DNA of 42,985 nucleotides, from contig JACPSW010000033.1 in NCBI GenBank assembly GCA_016193045.1, forward strand, positions 1 through 42,985, given 5' to 3'. This DNA is from Candidatus Rokuibacteriota bacterium (lineage in GTDB: Bacteria > Methylomirabilota > Methylomirabilia > Rokubacteriales > CSP1-6). Position numbers and translations under genes: made by a program. Shown piece after piece: positions 35,409-42,985 of the stretch (the first letter of the stretch is position 1; every line of letters starts with the position of its first letter). The notes below the pieces were generated by a model, which saw only the letters and a program-made list of their open reading frames with translations, did no database searches and had not been told where the DNA came from.

Positions 35409-37645
35409 CCGGCGCTGACCTCGGTTTCCAGCTTGTAACCGCAGCCGTCCCTGGCGCAGTACCGCAGGAGCTTTTTCCCTCGAGCGTAGCGCGTCAGGAG
35501 GAACGGGGCGCCGCACTTGGGGCAGGGCTCGGGGATGGGCCGCTGCCACAGGATGTACTTGCAGCGGGGGTAGTTGGAGCAGGCGTAGTAGGCCTTACCG
35601 CGGCGGGAGCGCCGCTCGACGAGCTGTCCTCCGCACCCGTCCTGGGGACAGGCGATGCCTGTCGTCAGCGGCTTGGTGTTCTTGCACTCCGGGTAGCCCT
35701 GGCAGGCGATGAATTTCCCGTAGCGGCCTTCCTTGATGACCATCGGCTTGCCGCACTGGTCGCAGACCTCGCCCGGGACCACCTCGGCCGTCCGCCCGCG
35801 GCCGTTCCCGTTGAGGTCCTGCGTGAACTTGCAGTCGGGGTAGCCCGAGCAGGCGAGGAACCTCCCGTACTTCCCCCAGCGCTCCAGGAGCGGCTTCCCG
35901 CAATCGGGACACGCCTGGCCCGTGGCCGCCGGCTCCTTTTTCCCGGCCTGCTTGAGCTCTTTTTCGAAGCGCTTGTAAAAGTGCTGGATGGCCTCGGTCC
36001 AGGATGCCTTGCCTTCCTCGATCTTGTCGAGGACTTCCTCCATCTGGGCGGTGAACTCGACGTCCATGATCCCGGGAAACAGCGGCACCAGGAAATCCGT
36101 GACGTGGAGGCCGAGCTCGGTCGGGTAGAGCGTGCCTTTCTCCCGCCGGGCGTAGCCGCGCTCCTGGATCGTGCCCATGATCTGGGCGAAGGTGGAGGGC
36201 CGGCCGATGCCACGCTCCTCGAGGAGCTTGACGAGCGACGCCTCGGTGTAGCGCGGGGGCGGCTGAGTGAAGTGCTGCTTCGGGTCCAGCGCGAGGAGCG
36301 TCAGCTCCTCTCCCACCGTGAGGGGTGGCACCACCGCCTCGGCCTCTTCCTCGGCGGGCGCCTCCGATTCTTCGCGGCTTTCCACGTACACCGCGGTGAA
36401 CCCCGGGAAGCGGAGCGTGGAACCCTGAGCGCGGAAGAGGCAGTCGCCGGCCTGGATGTCCGCCGCCACGGTGTCGTAGATCGCCGGGAGCATCTGGCTC
36501 GCCAGAAAGCGCTCCCAGATCAGGCGGTAGAGGTTCAGCTGGTCCTTCGTGAGGAAACGCGCCAGCGCCTTCGGCTCCTTGGCGACGTCCGACGGCCGCA
36601 CCGCCTCGTGGGCCTCTTGCGCCCCCTTCTTGGAGCGGTACACGGGCGGCGAGGCCGGCAGGTAGTTGCCGCCGAGCCGCCCCCCGATCCACTCCCGGGC
36701 CTCTTCCTGGGCCTCGCGCGAGACGTGGACCGAGTCGGTACGCATGTAGGTGATGAGCCCGAGGGGCCCCTCGGCGCCGACCTCGATCCCCTCGTACAGT
36801 TGCTGGGCCAGGAGCATCGTCTTCTTGGCGCTGAAGTGGAGCTTGCGCGCCGCCTCCTGCTGGAGCGTGGAGGTGATGAATGGGGGCGCGGGATTCCGCT
36901 TGCGCTCGCCCCGGGTGACGGCCTTGACCGTCCACCGCGTGCCCTGGAGTCCCGCGACGACCTCCTGCACCCGGGCCTCGCCGGGCAAGTCGGCCTTCTC
37001 GCCGCGAATCTCCTTGAGGGTGGCGACGAAGTCGGGCGGGTTCTTCCCGCGGAGCTTCGCGTGCAGGCTCCAGTACTCGACCGGGAGGAACGCAAGGATC
37101 TCGCGCTCCCGGTCCGCGAGGAGCCGCACGGCCACGGACTGGACGCGCCCGGCGGAGAGGCCGCGCTGGACCTTCCGCCAGAGGAGGGGCGAGAGATTGT
37201 ACCCGACCAGGCGATCGAGAACGCGCCGGGCCTGCTGGGCCTCCACCTTCTTCTGGTCGATCCTGCCGGGGTGCGCGAACGCCGCCTTGATCGCGCGCGC
37301 GGTGATCTCGTTGAACGTGACGCGGTACACCTTGCGGCCGTTGACCGGCAGCTCCTGGGCGAGGTGCCAGCCGATCGCCTCGCCCTCTCGATCCGGGTCC
37401 GTCGCGACGTACAGCGCCTCGGCCTTCTCGGCGGCCTTCTTCAGCTCGTCCACGACCTTCCGCTTCGAGGCCAGGACCCGGTACTCGGGCTTGAAGCCCT
37501 TCTTCACGTCCACGCCGATCCGGGACTTCGGCAGGTCGCGGACGTGCCCCATGCAGGCCTTGACGATGTACTTCGACTCCAGATACTTCTGGATCGTCTT
37601 GACCTTCGTGGGTGACTCCACCACCACCAGCGACCGCTTCGCCAC
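35405..37645 (-). CDS. topA: DNA topoisomerase I
   Basis: A 746-residue type IA topoisomerase that relaxes negative supercoils. The Toprim domain starts at LVVVESPTKVKTIQKYL with the acidic ATDPDREGEAIGWHL motif. The active-site tyrosine lies in LITYMRTDSVHVS. The C-terminus has four zinc-ribbon modules: CPDCGKPLL, CDQCGKPMV, CPQDGCGGQ and CPKCGAPFL, each with a second cysteine pair; the last is slightly altered (CARDGCGYK). GTG 37645 is set by AAGGAG 7 nt upstream. A structured leader precedes it. Confidence 0.97.
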   Translation of the reverse strand: MAKRSLVVVESPTKVKTIQKYLESKYIVKACMGHVRDLPKSRIGVDVKKGFKPEYRVLASKRKVVDELKKAAEKAEALYVATDPDREGEAIGWHLAQELPVNGRKVYRVTFNEITARAIKAAFAHPGRIDQKKVEAQQARRVLDRLVGYNLSPLLWRKVQRGLSAGRVQSVAVRLLADREREILAFLPVEYWSLHAKLRGKNPPDFVATLKEIRGEKADLPGEARVQEVVAGLQGTRWTVKAVTRGERKRNPAPPFITSTLQQEAARKLHFSAKKTMLLAQQLYEGIEVGAEGPLGLITYMRTDSVHVSREAQEEAREWIGGRLGGNYLPASPPVYRSKKGAQEAHEAVRPSDVAKEPKALARFLTKDQLNLYRLIWERFLASQMLPAIYDTVAADIQAGDCLFRAQGSTLRFPGFTAVYVESREESEAPAEEEAEAVVPPLTVGEELTLLALDPKQHFTQPPPRYTEASLVKLLEERGIGRPSTFAQIMGTIQERGYARREKGTLYPTELGLHVTDFLVPLFPGIMDVEFTAQMEEVLDKIEEGKASWTEAIQHFYKRFEKELKQAGKKEPAATGQACPDCGKPLLERWGKYGRFLACSGYPDCKFTQDLNGNGRGRTAEVVPGEVCDQCGKPMVIKEGRYGKFIACQGYPECKNTKPLTTGIACPQDGCGGQLVERRSRRGKAYYACSNYPRCKYILWQRPIPEPCPKCGAPFLLTRYARGKKLLRYCARDGCGYKLETEVSAG

Positions 37646-37683
37646 TATCTTCTCCTTATATCTTCTATCATCTATCATCGTCT

Positions 37684-37745
37684 GGGCACGGGCACCCCGG
37701 GTCTCTCCCTCGCCATTCGGCGAGGGGCCCGCACAGCCCGTGCCC
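37684..37745 (-). promoter_or_regulatory. Nested hairpin in the dprA-topA gap
   Basis: The 149-nt gap 37646-37794 contains a perfect 10-bp outer stem (37684-37693 with 37736-37745) that encloses an 8-bp hairpin with a 4-nt loop (37707-37714 with 37719-37726). There is no T-run. Between it and the topA start is a small 7-nt tandem repeat (37665-37678) and a locally AT-rich patch. Possible roles are a topA leader, supercoiling-sensitive cruciform or mRNA processing site. Confidence 0.5.
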
Positions 37746-37794
37746 CGCCGGATTCTCGCTGGACCTTGTTTCCCTCACTCGACTTGAGTCCTTC

Positions 37795-38820
37795 TCATGC
37801 CGTGGAGGTAGTCGTAGCGACTGCGCTCCGGATGTAGCGCTGGCCGGGCAATTGGTGCACCCAGCCCTTCAGCTCCAGGCTCAAGAGCGCGGCCGCCGTC
37901 CGCCCCGACGGGATGCCGCTACGCTCGCTCACGCGATCGATGTGGATCGGCTCTTCGCCGAGCAGCGGCAGGACTCGCGTCTCGTCCCCCTCGGGGGCGG
38001 GCCCGGGCGCTTCCGCGCCCACGCACTCCGTCAGGCAGGCCTGCCACACCGGGGGGAGCTCGGCCAGGACGTCCTCCCAGCCCTGAACCAGTTTAGCACC
38101 GTCCTGGATGAGGCGGTTGGCGCCCCGACTCGTTTCCGACGTGACCGGCCCCGGCACGGCGAACACTTCGCGGCCGAGCTCGCCCGCCCGCCCCGCCGTG
38201 ATCAAGGCGCCAGAACGCTCCGCCGCTTCCACCACGATCGTCCCCAGCGCGAGGCCGGCGATCGTCCGGTTGCGCAGCGGGAAGTGTCGAGGCAGCGCCG
38301 GCGTCCCCATGGGGAACTGGGAGATCAACGCCCCGTGCTCGAGCACCTGGGCGACGAGCTTCCGGTGCTCCGGCGGATAGGTCACGTCCACGCCGCAGCC
38401 GAGGACGGCGATGGTGCGTCCGCCTGCCGCCAGCGCGCCGCGGTGTGCCGCGGTATCGATGCCGCGCGCGAGACCGCTCACAATGGCCACGCCACGCGCG
38501 GCCAGGTCGGCCGCGAGGCGCGCGGCCACCCCGAGCCCGTAAGCGGTGGCGCGCCGCGAGCCAACGATCGCCAGCGCGAGCGCGTCCTCCTTCCGGAGCT
38601 CCCCTCGCGCCAGCAGGAACGGCGGCGGAGCCGGCACCGCGTTGAGGGAGGCCGGATACTCGTCGTCCTCGGACAGGAGCAGGCGGGCGCCGGCCCGCCC
38701 GGCCAGCCCGCGCTGCTCGCTCAGCGCCGCCTCGATCTCGGCCCGCGTCCGGGCGCCCGGGCGCGCGGGCAGCGCCGCGATCACCGCGTCCCATCGAGTC
38801 GACTCGCTGTATCCGTTCAT
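37795..38820 (-). CDS. dprA: DNA-processing protein DprA
   Basis: A 341-residue protein of the DprA/Smf family, which loads RecA on incoming single-stranded DNA during transformation. The Rossmann-like core shows AIVGSRRATAYGLGVAARLA, IVSGLARGIDTAAHRGAL and FPLRNRTIAGLALGTIVVEA. A C-terminal winged helix (about 275-335, IDRVSERSGIPSGRTAAALL) follows. ATG 38820 was preferred to GTG 38826 two codons upstream. It leads the topA-xerC-hslVU run behind a good promoter. Confidence 0.94.
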   Translation of the reverse strand: MNGYSESTRWDAVIAALPARPGARTRAEIEAALSEQRGLAGRAGARLLLSEDDEYPASLNAVPAPPPFLLARGELRKEDALALAIVGSRRATAYGLGVAARLAADLAARGVAIVSGLARGIDTAAHRGALAAGGRTIAVLGCGVDVTYPPEHRKLVAQVLEHGALISQFPMGTPALPRHFPLRNRTIAGLALGTIVVEAAERSGALITAGRAGELGREVFAVPGPVTSETSRGANRLIQDGAKLVQGWEDVLAELPPVWQACLTECVGAEAPGPAPEGDETRVLPLLGEEPIHIDRVSERSGIPSGRTAAALLSLELKGWVHQLPGQRYIRSAVATTTSTA

Positions 38821-38851
38821 GTTCACAATCGCCGCCAGAGGAATGGGTCCA

Positions 38852-38879
38852 AGTATACCGGAGCGTCGGGATGCGTCAA
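38852..38879 (-). promoter_or_regulatory. Predicted promoter for dprA-topA-xerC-hslVU
   Basis: TTGACG (38874-38879), 16-nt spacer, TATACT (38852-38857) on the minus strand; the likely start point is about 25 nt before the dprA ATG. A weak 5+3-bp hairpin at 38900-38920 separates it from the cpoB stop. Confidence 0.65.
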
Positions 38880-38922
38880 CTTTCTAGGGATCCGAAGGGG
38901 CGTCCCGCCGCCGGCGACGCGA

Positions 38923-39741
38923 CTAGCGCGCGCGGCGGACGGGAACGGCGCGTGCGCCGATGAGGGTGCGCGCCTGCCGGGCCGCCTCGCTGTCCGGGTA
39001 CGCCTGGACGAGCTGCTGCCAGGCCTGGCGCGCGCGGGCGGGGTCGTTGAGGGCGCGAAAAGAGAGACCGATCTTGAGGAACGCGTCGGGGATCTTGCCG
39101 CTCTTCCCGTTCAGCTCCGCAACTCTCTCGTACTCCGCGATCGCCTGGCGGTAGTCGCGCTGGAGATAGTAGGCCTCGGCGATCCAGAACTGCGCGTTGG
39201 CCGCCAGCGGATGCTGAGGGTTGCGCGCGATGAAGTCCGTGAACTCGAGGACGGCCTGCCCGTGCTCGCGGGCCCGAAAGCTCGCCAGCGCGGCGGTGTA
39301 GAGCTGCTCCGCGGGGCCCGAGGGCGCCGCGGGACGGTCGGGCTCGGCGGGCCTCGCCTCGACCCGCTTCTCGCCGGGCGGCGCCGGGGCCGTGGCCTGG
39401 CGGACGAGCTCGCGTGAGAGGCCGTCGAGCGAGGCGCGAAGACCGCGCACGGCCTCCTCGGTCTCTGCCAGTCTCGACTCGACGCGCCCCAGCTGCTGCT
39501 GGGCGGTCTTCTCTCCCTGCGCCGCCTTCGCGAGCTGGCCGTCCAGGGACTTGAGCTCCCCCACCGTCTTGGCGAGCTCGCGCGTGGACGCGTCCTGCGC
39601 CTTTCGGAGCTCGACCACCTGCTCCCTGAGCCCGGCGACTTCGCCCTGAAGCTGCCGCACACTCCCGCGGGTCGCGCAACCGGTCAGCGCCAGCGCGGCG
39701 GCGAGCCCGGCGGCCAAGAGTATGGTCGGCGGAGTTTTCAT
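38923..39741 (-). CDS. cpoB: Tol-Pal-associated CpoB/YbgF-like lipoprotein
   Basis: A 272-residue envelope protein. The signal peptide from MKTPPTILLAAG ends in the lipobox LTGC, predicting lipidation. A coiled coil with heptad-like Leu/Val (about 30-110) precedes a Pro/Ala-rich linker and three TPR-like repeats (LYTAALASFRAREHGQAVLE, QFWIAEAYYLQRDYRQAIAE, LKIGLSFRALNDPARARQAW). This is the CpoB/YbgF arrangement that links Tol-Pal to peptidoglycan synthesis. The usual neighbours tolB and pal are not in view. ATG 39741 was chosen over an upstream in-frame start because it directly precedes the signal peptide. The lipobox differs from E. coli CpoB, which has a non-lipid signal. Confidence 0.88.
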   Translation of the reverse strand: MKTPPTILLAAGLAAALALTGCATRGSVRQLQGEVAGLREQVVELRKAQDASTRELAKTVGELKSLDGQLAKAAQGEKTAQQQLGRVESRLAETEEAVRGLRASLDGLSRELVRQATAPAPPGEKRVEARPAEPDRPAAPSGPAEQLYTAALASFRAREHGQAVLEFTDFIARNPQHPLAANAQFWIAEAYYLQRDYRQAIAEYERVAELNGKSGKIPDAFLKIGLSFRALNDPARARQAWQQLVQAYPDSEAARQARTLIGARAVPVRRAR

Positions 39742-39751
39742 CGGTGGTCGG

Positions 39752-39781
39752 AACGTAGCACAGCGTTTCAAAAAAAGTCAA
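39752..39781 (-). promoter_or_regulatory. Predicted promoter for cpoB
   Basis: TTGACT (39776-39781), 18-nt spacer, and TACGTT (39752-39757) preceded by TGC, an extended -10. The T-run between the boxes makes this a local AT-rich patch. The likely start point lies at the very beginning of cpoB, so the leader would be short. Confidence 0.4.
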
Positions 39782-39816
39782 GGAATTTGGGGCCGACTTC
39801 CGGTAGGATGCCGTCC

Positions 39817-40812
39817 ATGGAAGAAATCTCCTGGCCGTTTTACGCCTCGGCCGTGCTCACCGGGCTGGCCTTCGGCTACGTCACCCAGCGCGGCGGCTTC
39901 TGCCTCACCCGCGCGCTCTCGAACCTCTATCTGATGGGTGACGCCACGATCGTTCGCGCCTACCTGCTCGCCCTCCTCGTCGCCGCCATCGGCGTCCACC
40001 TCATGCTGGCGGCCGGGCTCGTCGAGATTCCGCTGCGGCCGTTCCACTGGCTGGCCAATCTCGTGGGTGGCTTCCTGTTCGGCGTGGGGATGATCCTGTC
40101 CGGCGGCTGCTCCGGGAGCACCTGGTACCGCATCGGCGAGGGCGCGGTGGGCGCCTGGGTGGTGCTCCTCGGCTTCGCCATGGGGGCCACCACCGTGACG
40201 GTCGGCATCCTCGCCCCCGTGCGCCAGGCGCTCCGCGGGCCGGCCATCACGGTGGACGGCGGCGCCCCGACCCTGGCGAACCTCGTGAGCCTCTCGCCGT
40301 GGGTCGTGATCGCGGTGCTCGGGCTCGTCGTCATCGTCTTCCTGTGGCGCGGCGGCGGAGAGCCCGAGCACGGGAAATGGCCATGGCCGGCCACCGGCTT
40401 TGTCGTCGGCGTGCTGATCGCGCTGGGTTGGTGGACGTCGTCCTTCGGCGACGCGCCCGGCGGGATCACCTTCGCGAGCAACACGGGGCAGGCGCTCACC
40501 TACCCGCTCGTGGGATACCCGAATCGCGTCAACTGGAGCATGGTCCTTCTGGTGGGTGTTCCCATCGGCGCCTTCCTGGGCGCCTGGCCGGCGGGAGAGT
40601 TCAGGTGGAAGTTTCCCCCCGGGTGGAGCCTGGTCAAGCTCTTTGCCGGCGGGCTGCTCATGGGAGCGTCCGCGCTCCTCGCCGAGGGCTGCAACATCAC
40701 CCAGGGGCTCACCAATTCGGCCACGCTGGCCGTCGGCAGCCTCGTGGCCTTCGGCGCCATGTGGCTCGGCGCCTATGCGGCCGTCTGGGTGCTGTACCTC
40801 CGCAAGGACTGA
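39817..40812 (+). CDS. YeeE/YedE family (TsuA-like) thiosulfate transporter
   Basis: A 331-residue inner-membrane protein with about nine hydrophobic helices. The conserved cysteine motifs of the family are present: TQRGGFCLTRAL, LSGGCSGSTWYRIGEG and LAEGCNITQGLTNSATLAVG. In the TsuA structure such cysteines line the thiosulfate path, so uptake of thiosulfate or a related sulfur compound is likely. ATG 39817 has TAGGA 8 nt upstream; an ATG at 39808 is also in frame. It diverges from cpoB and converges on the SoxYZ-like carrier gene, with a MITE-like element between the two stops. Confidence 0.9.
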   Translation: MEEISWPFYASAVLTGLAFGYVTQRGGFCLTRALSNLYLMGDATIVRAYLLALLVAAIGVHLMLAAGLVEIPLRPFHWLANLVGGFLFGVGMILSGGCSGSTWYRIGEGAVGAWVVLLGFAMGATTVTVGILAPVRQALRGPAITVDGGAPTLANLVSLSPWVVIAVLGLVVIVFLWRGGGEPEHGKWPWPATGFVVGVLIALGWWTSSFGDAPGGITFASNTGQALTYPLVGYPNRVNWSMVLLVGVPIGAFLGAWPAGEFRWKFPPGWSLVKLFAGGLLMGASALLAEGCNITQGLTNSATLAVGSLVAFGAMWLGAYAAVWVLYLRKD

Positions 40813-40824
40813 TCCCCGGGGCCT

Positions 40825-41042
40825 CTAAGCTGGATTATTCAGGAACGATCGTCGCGTGCGGCGGGCGGGTCCTGTCGCAGGGCGCAGCCCCCGCGGGTCC
40901 GGCTCCGTCACCCACTCGCCCGAACGCTGCGCTCCGCGCGGCGGACGGGACGAGGGGGGCCCACTGCGCGCGGCCCCGCGGGGACCGCACCCTGCGCCAC
41001 CCGCCCGATCGTGCCATCGCCTTTCGTGAATAATGCGGGCTA
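40825..41042. repeat. MITE-like inverted-repeat element, copy 2
   Basis: About 218 nt filling the gap between the convergent transporter and SoxYZ-like genes. The ends are imperfect inverted repeats with the core GGATTATTCAGGAACG on the left and CGTGAATAATGCGGG on the right. The body aligns along its whole length with the reverse complement of copy 1 at 1-215. A 9-nt direct repeat, CTAAGCTGG, occurs at 40825-40833 and 41040-41048, which could include a target-site duplication. The right edge contains the TAG stop of the minus-strand neighbour. The ends are less well matched than in copy 1, suggesting an older insertion. Confidence 0.75.
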
Positions 41043-41798
41043 AGCTGGCCTGAGGGGCTGGGTGGCCTCCCACCGCCGTCCTTCGCTGTTGACGAACACG
41101 ACGCGAAGCGTTCCGCCGCCGCCGATCTTCAGCGGGAAGCGGATCAGCGGATTGGCGCTGACCGCGGACGTCATCTCGAACTCGCTCACCCGCCGATCGT
41201 CCACAGACACGAGCATCCGTGTGACGTAGAACTCGGGGAGCTCCCGGACGAACTTCCCGCCCTTGAGGGCGAGGCCGGTGTACGAGGCGTGATCCAGCCG
41301 GGTCCGCACCTCCACGACCTCCCCCGGCCGGTAGGAGCGCCCGAGCCGGATCTGCGGGTTGCCGATCCGCTCGCGCGCCGTCCGATCCGGCGTCGTCGCG
41401 CAGCCGCCCTCGACGACGCGGACCTCCCGCGTCCCGGCGAAGCGGCCGTGGCGGCTGCACTCCCCGGCGACCGTCACGACTCCCCCGATCCCGGAGCGGA
41501 ACTGAAACGCCACCCACGCGCGTCCGTTGGCGGGCGTGAAGTGGAACTTCCCCTTGCTGGGGACGGGATCGGTGGCGAGCGTGACTTCGAGCGAGCGGAT
41601 GAAGTGGTCGGGGTCCATGGGATGGTCCAGCGCCGCCTGAAAGGGCACCGCCGCGGGGTCGTCGGCGAGCACCGGAAGCTCGATCCGGGGGGTGTGGGCG
41701 GCGTCGGGCCTTCCCTGTCCGGCCGAGGGCTCCGGCAGGACCAGAGGTGCGAGCCCCGCGGCGATGGATCCCACGAGGAAGCAGCGCCGGCTGATCAT
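41040..41798 (-). CDS. SoxYZ-like sulfur carrier, Tat-exported fusion protein
   Basis: A 252-residue periplasmic protein. It starts with a Tat signal (SRRCFLVGSIAAGLAPLVLP). The SoxY-like half (about 40-135) contains DHPMDPDHFIRSLEV and ends in VVEGGC, where C133 would be the sulfur-carrying cysteine. The SoxZ-like half (about 150-250) contains YRPGEVVEVRTRLDHASYTG and MTSAVSANPLIRFPLKIGGG. This matches the fused SoxYZ-like carriers known from quinoprotein-dehydrogenase clusters; classical SoxY has GGCG at its C-terminus, whereas the cysteine here is internal. ATG 41798 overlaps the moeA stop by 4 nt. No other sox gene is visible in the window. Confidence 0.87.
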   Translation of the reverse strand: MISRRCFLVGSIAAGLAPLVLPEPSAGQGRPDAAHTPRIELPVLADDPAAVPFQAALDHPMDPDHFIRSLEVTLATDPVPSKGKFHFTPANGRAWVAFQFRSGIGGVVTVAGECSRHGRFAGTREVRVVEGGCATTPDRTARERIGNPQIRLGRSYRPGEVVEVRTRLDHASYTGLALKGGKFVRELPEFYVTRMLVSVDDRRVSEFEMTSAVSANPLIRFPLKIGGGGTLRVVFVNSEGRRWEATQPLRPA

Positions 41799-42985
41799 GA
41801 CGGGAAAGGCTTGAGGAGGATCACGGGCACCGAGCCGCCCGCGGGAATCGTGGTGTCGGGGGGAACGACGGCGAGCCCGGCGGCCGACACCATGGAGGTC
41901 AGGACCGCCGATCCCTGATTTCCCGTGAGCCGGGCGCCGTATTCCCCGCCTTCGGCCGACACCGTCACGCGGAGGTAGCCGCGGCGGCCCCCCGGGTTCG
42001 GGATGGGGGAGAGCGCCCGCGCGCGGATCTGGGGGCGGTGGAGCGCCGTGTGGCCAGCCATCTTCCTGAGCGCGGGCCGGACGAAGAGCTCGAACGTGAC
42101 CATCGCGGACACGGGATTGCCCGGGAGGCCGAAGATCGGCCGTCCGCCGAGGGAGCCGAACGTGACCGGCTTTCCGGGGCGCATCGCGACCTGCCAGAGG
42201 TGCAGCTCGGCCCCCAGCCGCCGGAGGGCCTCGCGCACGACGTCGTAGTCTCCCACGGAGACGCCCGCTGACGAGATCAAGACGTCCGCCGACAGGCCCC
42301 AGCGGAGGCGCTCCTCGATCGACTCGCGCCTGTCGCGCGCGACGCCGACATTCAGGGGCTCTCCGCCCGCCTCGACCACCTGGGCCATCAAGGCGTAGCT
42401 GTTCGAATTGGGGATCTTTCCCTGGGTCACCTCTCCTCCGAGGTCCACGACTTCGTCGCCTGTGGAGAGAATAGCCACGCGGGGACGGCGGAACACGAGG
42501 GCCCGGGACCGGCCCAGCGTGGCCAGCAGGCCGATCTGGGCGGGGCCGATGACCTGCCCCACCTCGAGGGCCGTTTCCCCCGCCTTCAGGTCTTCGCCCC
42601 GGGGTCGGACGAACTCGCCCTCGGCGACGGGGCGCCGGAGGCGGATCCGCTCGTCCTGGACCTGGACCTCCTCCTGAGGGATGACGCTGTCCGCGCCGTC
42701 AGGGAGCGGCGCTCCCGTGAAGATCCGGAACACCTGCCCGGCCCCGAGGGGATGCCCGGCCACCGACCCGGCCGGGATCGTTCCGACGATCTGGAGCTCG
42801 ACCGGGCTGCCCGGGCCGCCCTCGCGCGTGTCGTGAGCCCGCAGGGCATAACCATCCATGGAGGAGTTGGGCCAGGGAGGAATGTCGAACCGGGAGGAGA
42901 CCGGCTCGGCCAGGACCCGGTTGAGGCACGCGAGGAGCTCCACGCGCTCGGAGCCGAGGCGATCAACGCGGGAGAGGATCTGCTC
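41795..42985 (-). CDS. moeA: Molybdopterin molybdenumtransferase MoeA, 5'-truncated by the window
   Basis: 396 residues of a MoeA protein that inserts molybdate into adenylylated molybdopterin. Domain signatures: PPWPNSSMDGYALRAHD, FRIFTGAPLPDGADSVIPQE, the MPT-binding VAILSTGDEVVDLG, ISSAGVSVGDYDVVREAL and FGLPGNPVSAMVTFELFVRP. The reading frame stays open to the last base with family-like sequence (EQILSRVDRLGSERVELLA), so a GTG at 42943 is probably internal and the true start lies outside. The stop overlaps the SoxYZ-like start by 4 nt. Together with moaA it shows that molybdenum cofactor is made here. Confidence 0.94.
   Translation of the reverse strand, partial: EQILSRVDRLGSERVELLACLNRVLAEPVSSRFDIPPWPNSSMDGYALRAHDTREGGPGSPVELQIVGTIPAGSVAGHPLGAGQVFRIFTGAPLPDGADSVIPQEEVQVQDERIRLRRPVAEGEFVRPRGEDLKAGETALEVGQVIGPAQIGLLATLGRSRALVFRRPRVAILSTGDEVVDLGGEVTQGKIPNSNSYALMAQVVEAGGEPLNVGVARDRRESIEERLRWGLSADVLISSAGVSVGDYDVVREALRRLGAELHLWQVAMRPGKPVTFGSLGGRPIFGLPGNPVSAMVTFELFVRPALRKMAGHTALHRPQIRARALSPIPNPGGRRGYLRVTVSAEGGEYGARLTGNQGSAVLTSMVSAAGLAVVPPDTTIPAGGSVPVILLKPFPS

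Overview
The window is a gene-dense, very GC-rich bacterial chromosome segment with almost no mobile DNA. It holds 36 protein genes, three tRNA genes, two related inverted-repeat elements and several recognisable promoters. Most genes lie on the minus strand in tight operons, with many 4-nt ATGA-type overlaps and many GTG starts. A CpoB/YbgF-like periplasmic lipoprotein suggests a diderm cell. The mix of glcDEF, fused 2-oxoacid:ferredoxin oxidoreductase, ferredoxin-type GOGAT, a chlorite-dismutase/HemQ-fold protein, ComB and a SoxYZ-like carrier fits an uncultured high-GC lineage such as Rokubacteria/Methylomirabilota. That placement is an inference from gene content and composition, not a measured one.

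Layout, left to right. 1-215 is a MITE-like element with inverted ends. 212-8343 (minus) carries a CBS-domain gene, korA, korB, glcD, glcE, glcF and a cupin: 2-oxoacid oxidation coupled to ferredoxin, and glycolate oxidation. 8483-11573 (minus) is lysR, a metallo-beta-lactamase-fold hydrolase and an M24 peptidase. The lysR gene diverges from gltB-gltD (11704-17783, plus), which make glutamate synthase. 17874-21670 (minus) is an uncharacterised radical SAM protein, a Rieske protein, MoaA and a HemQ-family protein. 21754-23969 (minus) is a tRNA-Gly/Cys/Leu cluster read into yjbQ and the RNA ligase gene rtcB. 24032-27242 (minus) is pgsA-plsY-gpsA-galT (phospholipid precursors plus a nucleotidylyltransferase). 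27304-32527 (minus) is an arginine operon, argB-argD-argF-small gene-argG, ending in comB. 32594-38820 (minus) is dprA-topA-xerC-hslV-hslU (DNA uptake, topology, recombination, proteolysis). 38923-39741 is cpoB, divergent from a YeeE/TsuA-type thiosulfate transporter (39817-40812, plus). A second copy of the MITE-like element (40825-41042) separates the transporter from a convergent SoxYZ-like carrier gene, which overlaps a 5'-truncated moeA at the right edge.

The most unusual signals are these: the pair of homologous inverted-repeat elements, each touching the TAG stop codon of the neighbouring minus-strand gene; a short-repeat cluster in the korA-korB gap that carries korB's ribosome-binding site; rtcB apparently needing a non-AUG start and lying downstream of a tRNA cluster with a strong promoter; strong hairpins in front of argB, topA and the CBS-kor operon; and the grouping of SoxYZ-like carrier, MoeA and thiosulfate-transporter genes. 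I found no CRISPR array, prophage, toxin-antitoxin pair or clearly new multi-gene defence system.
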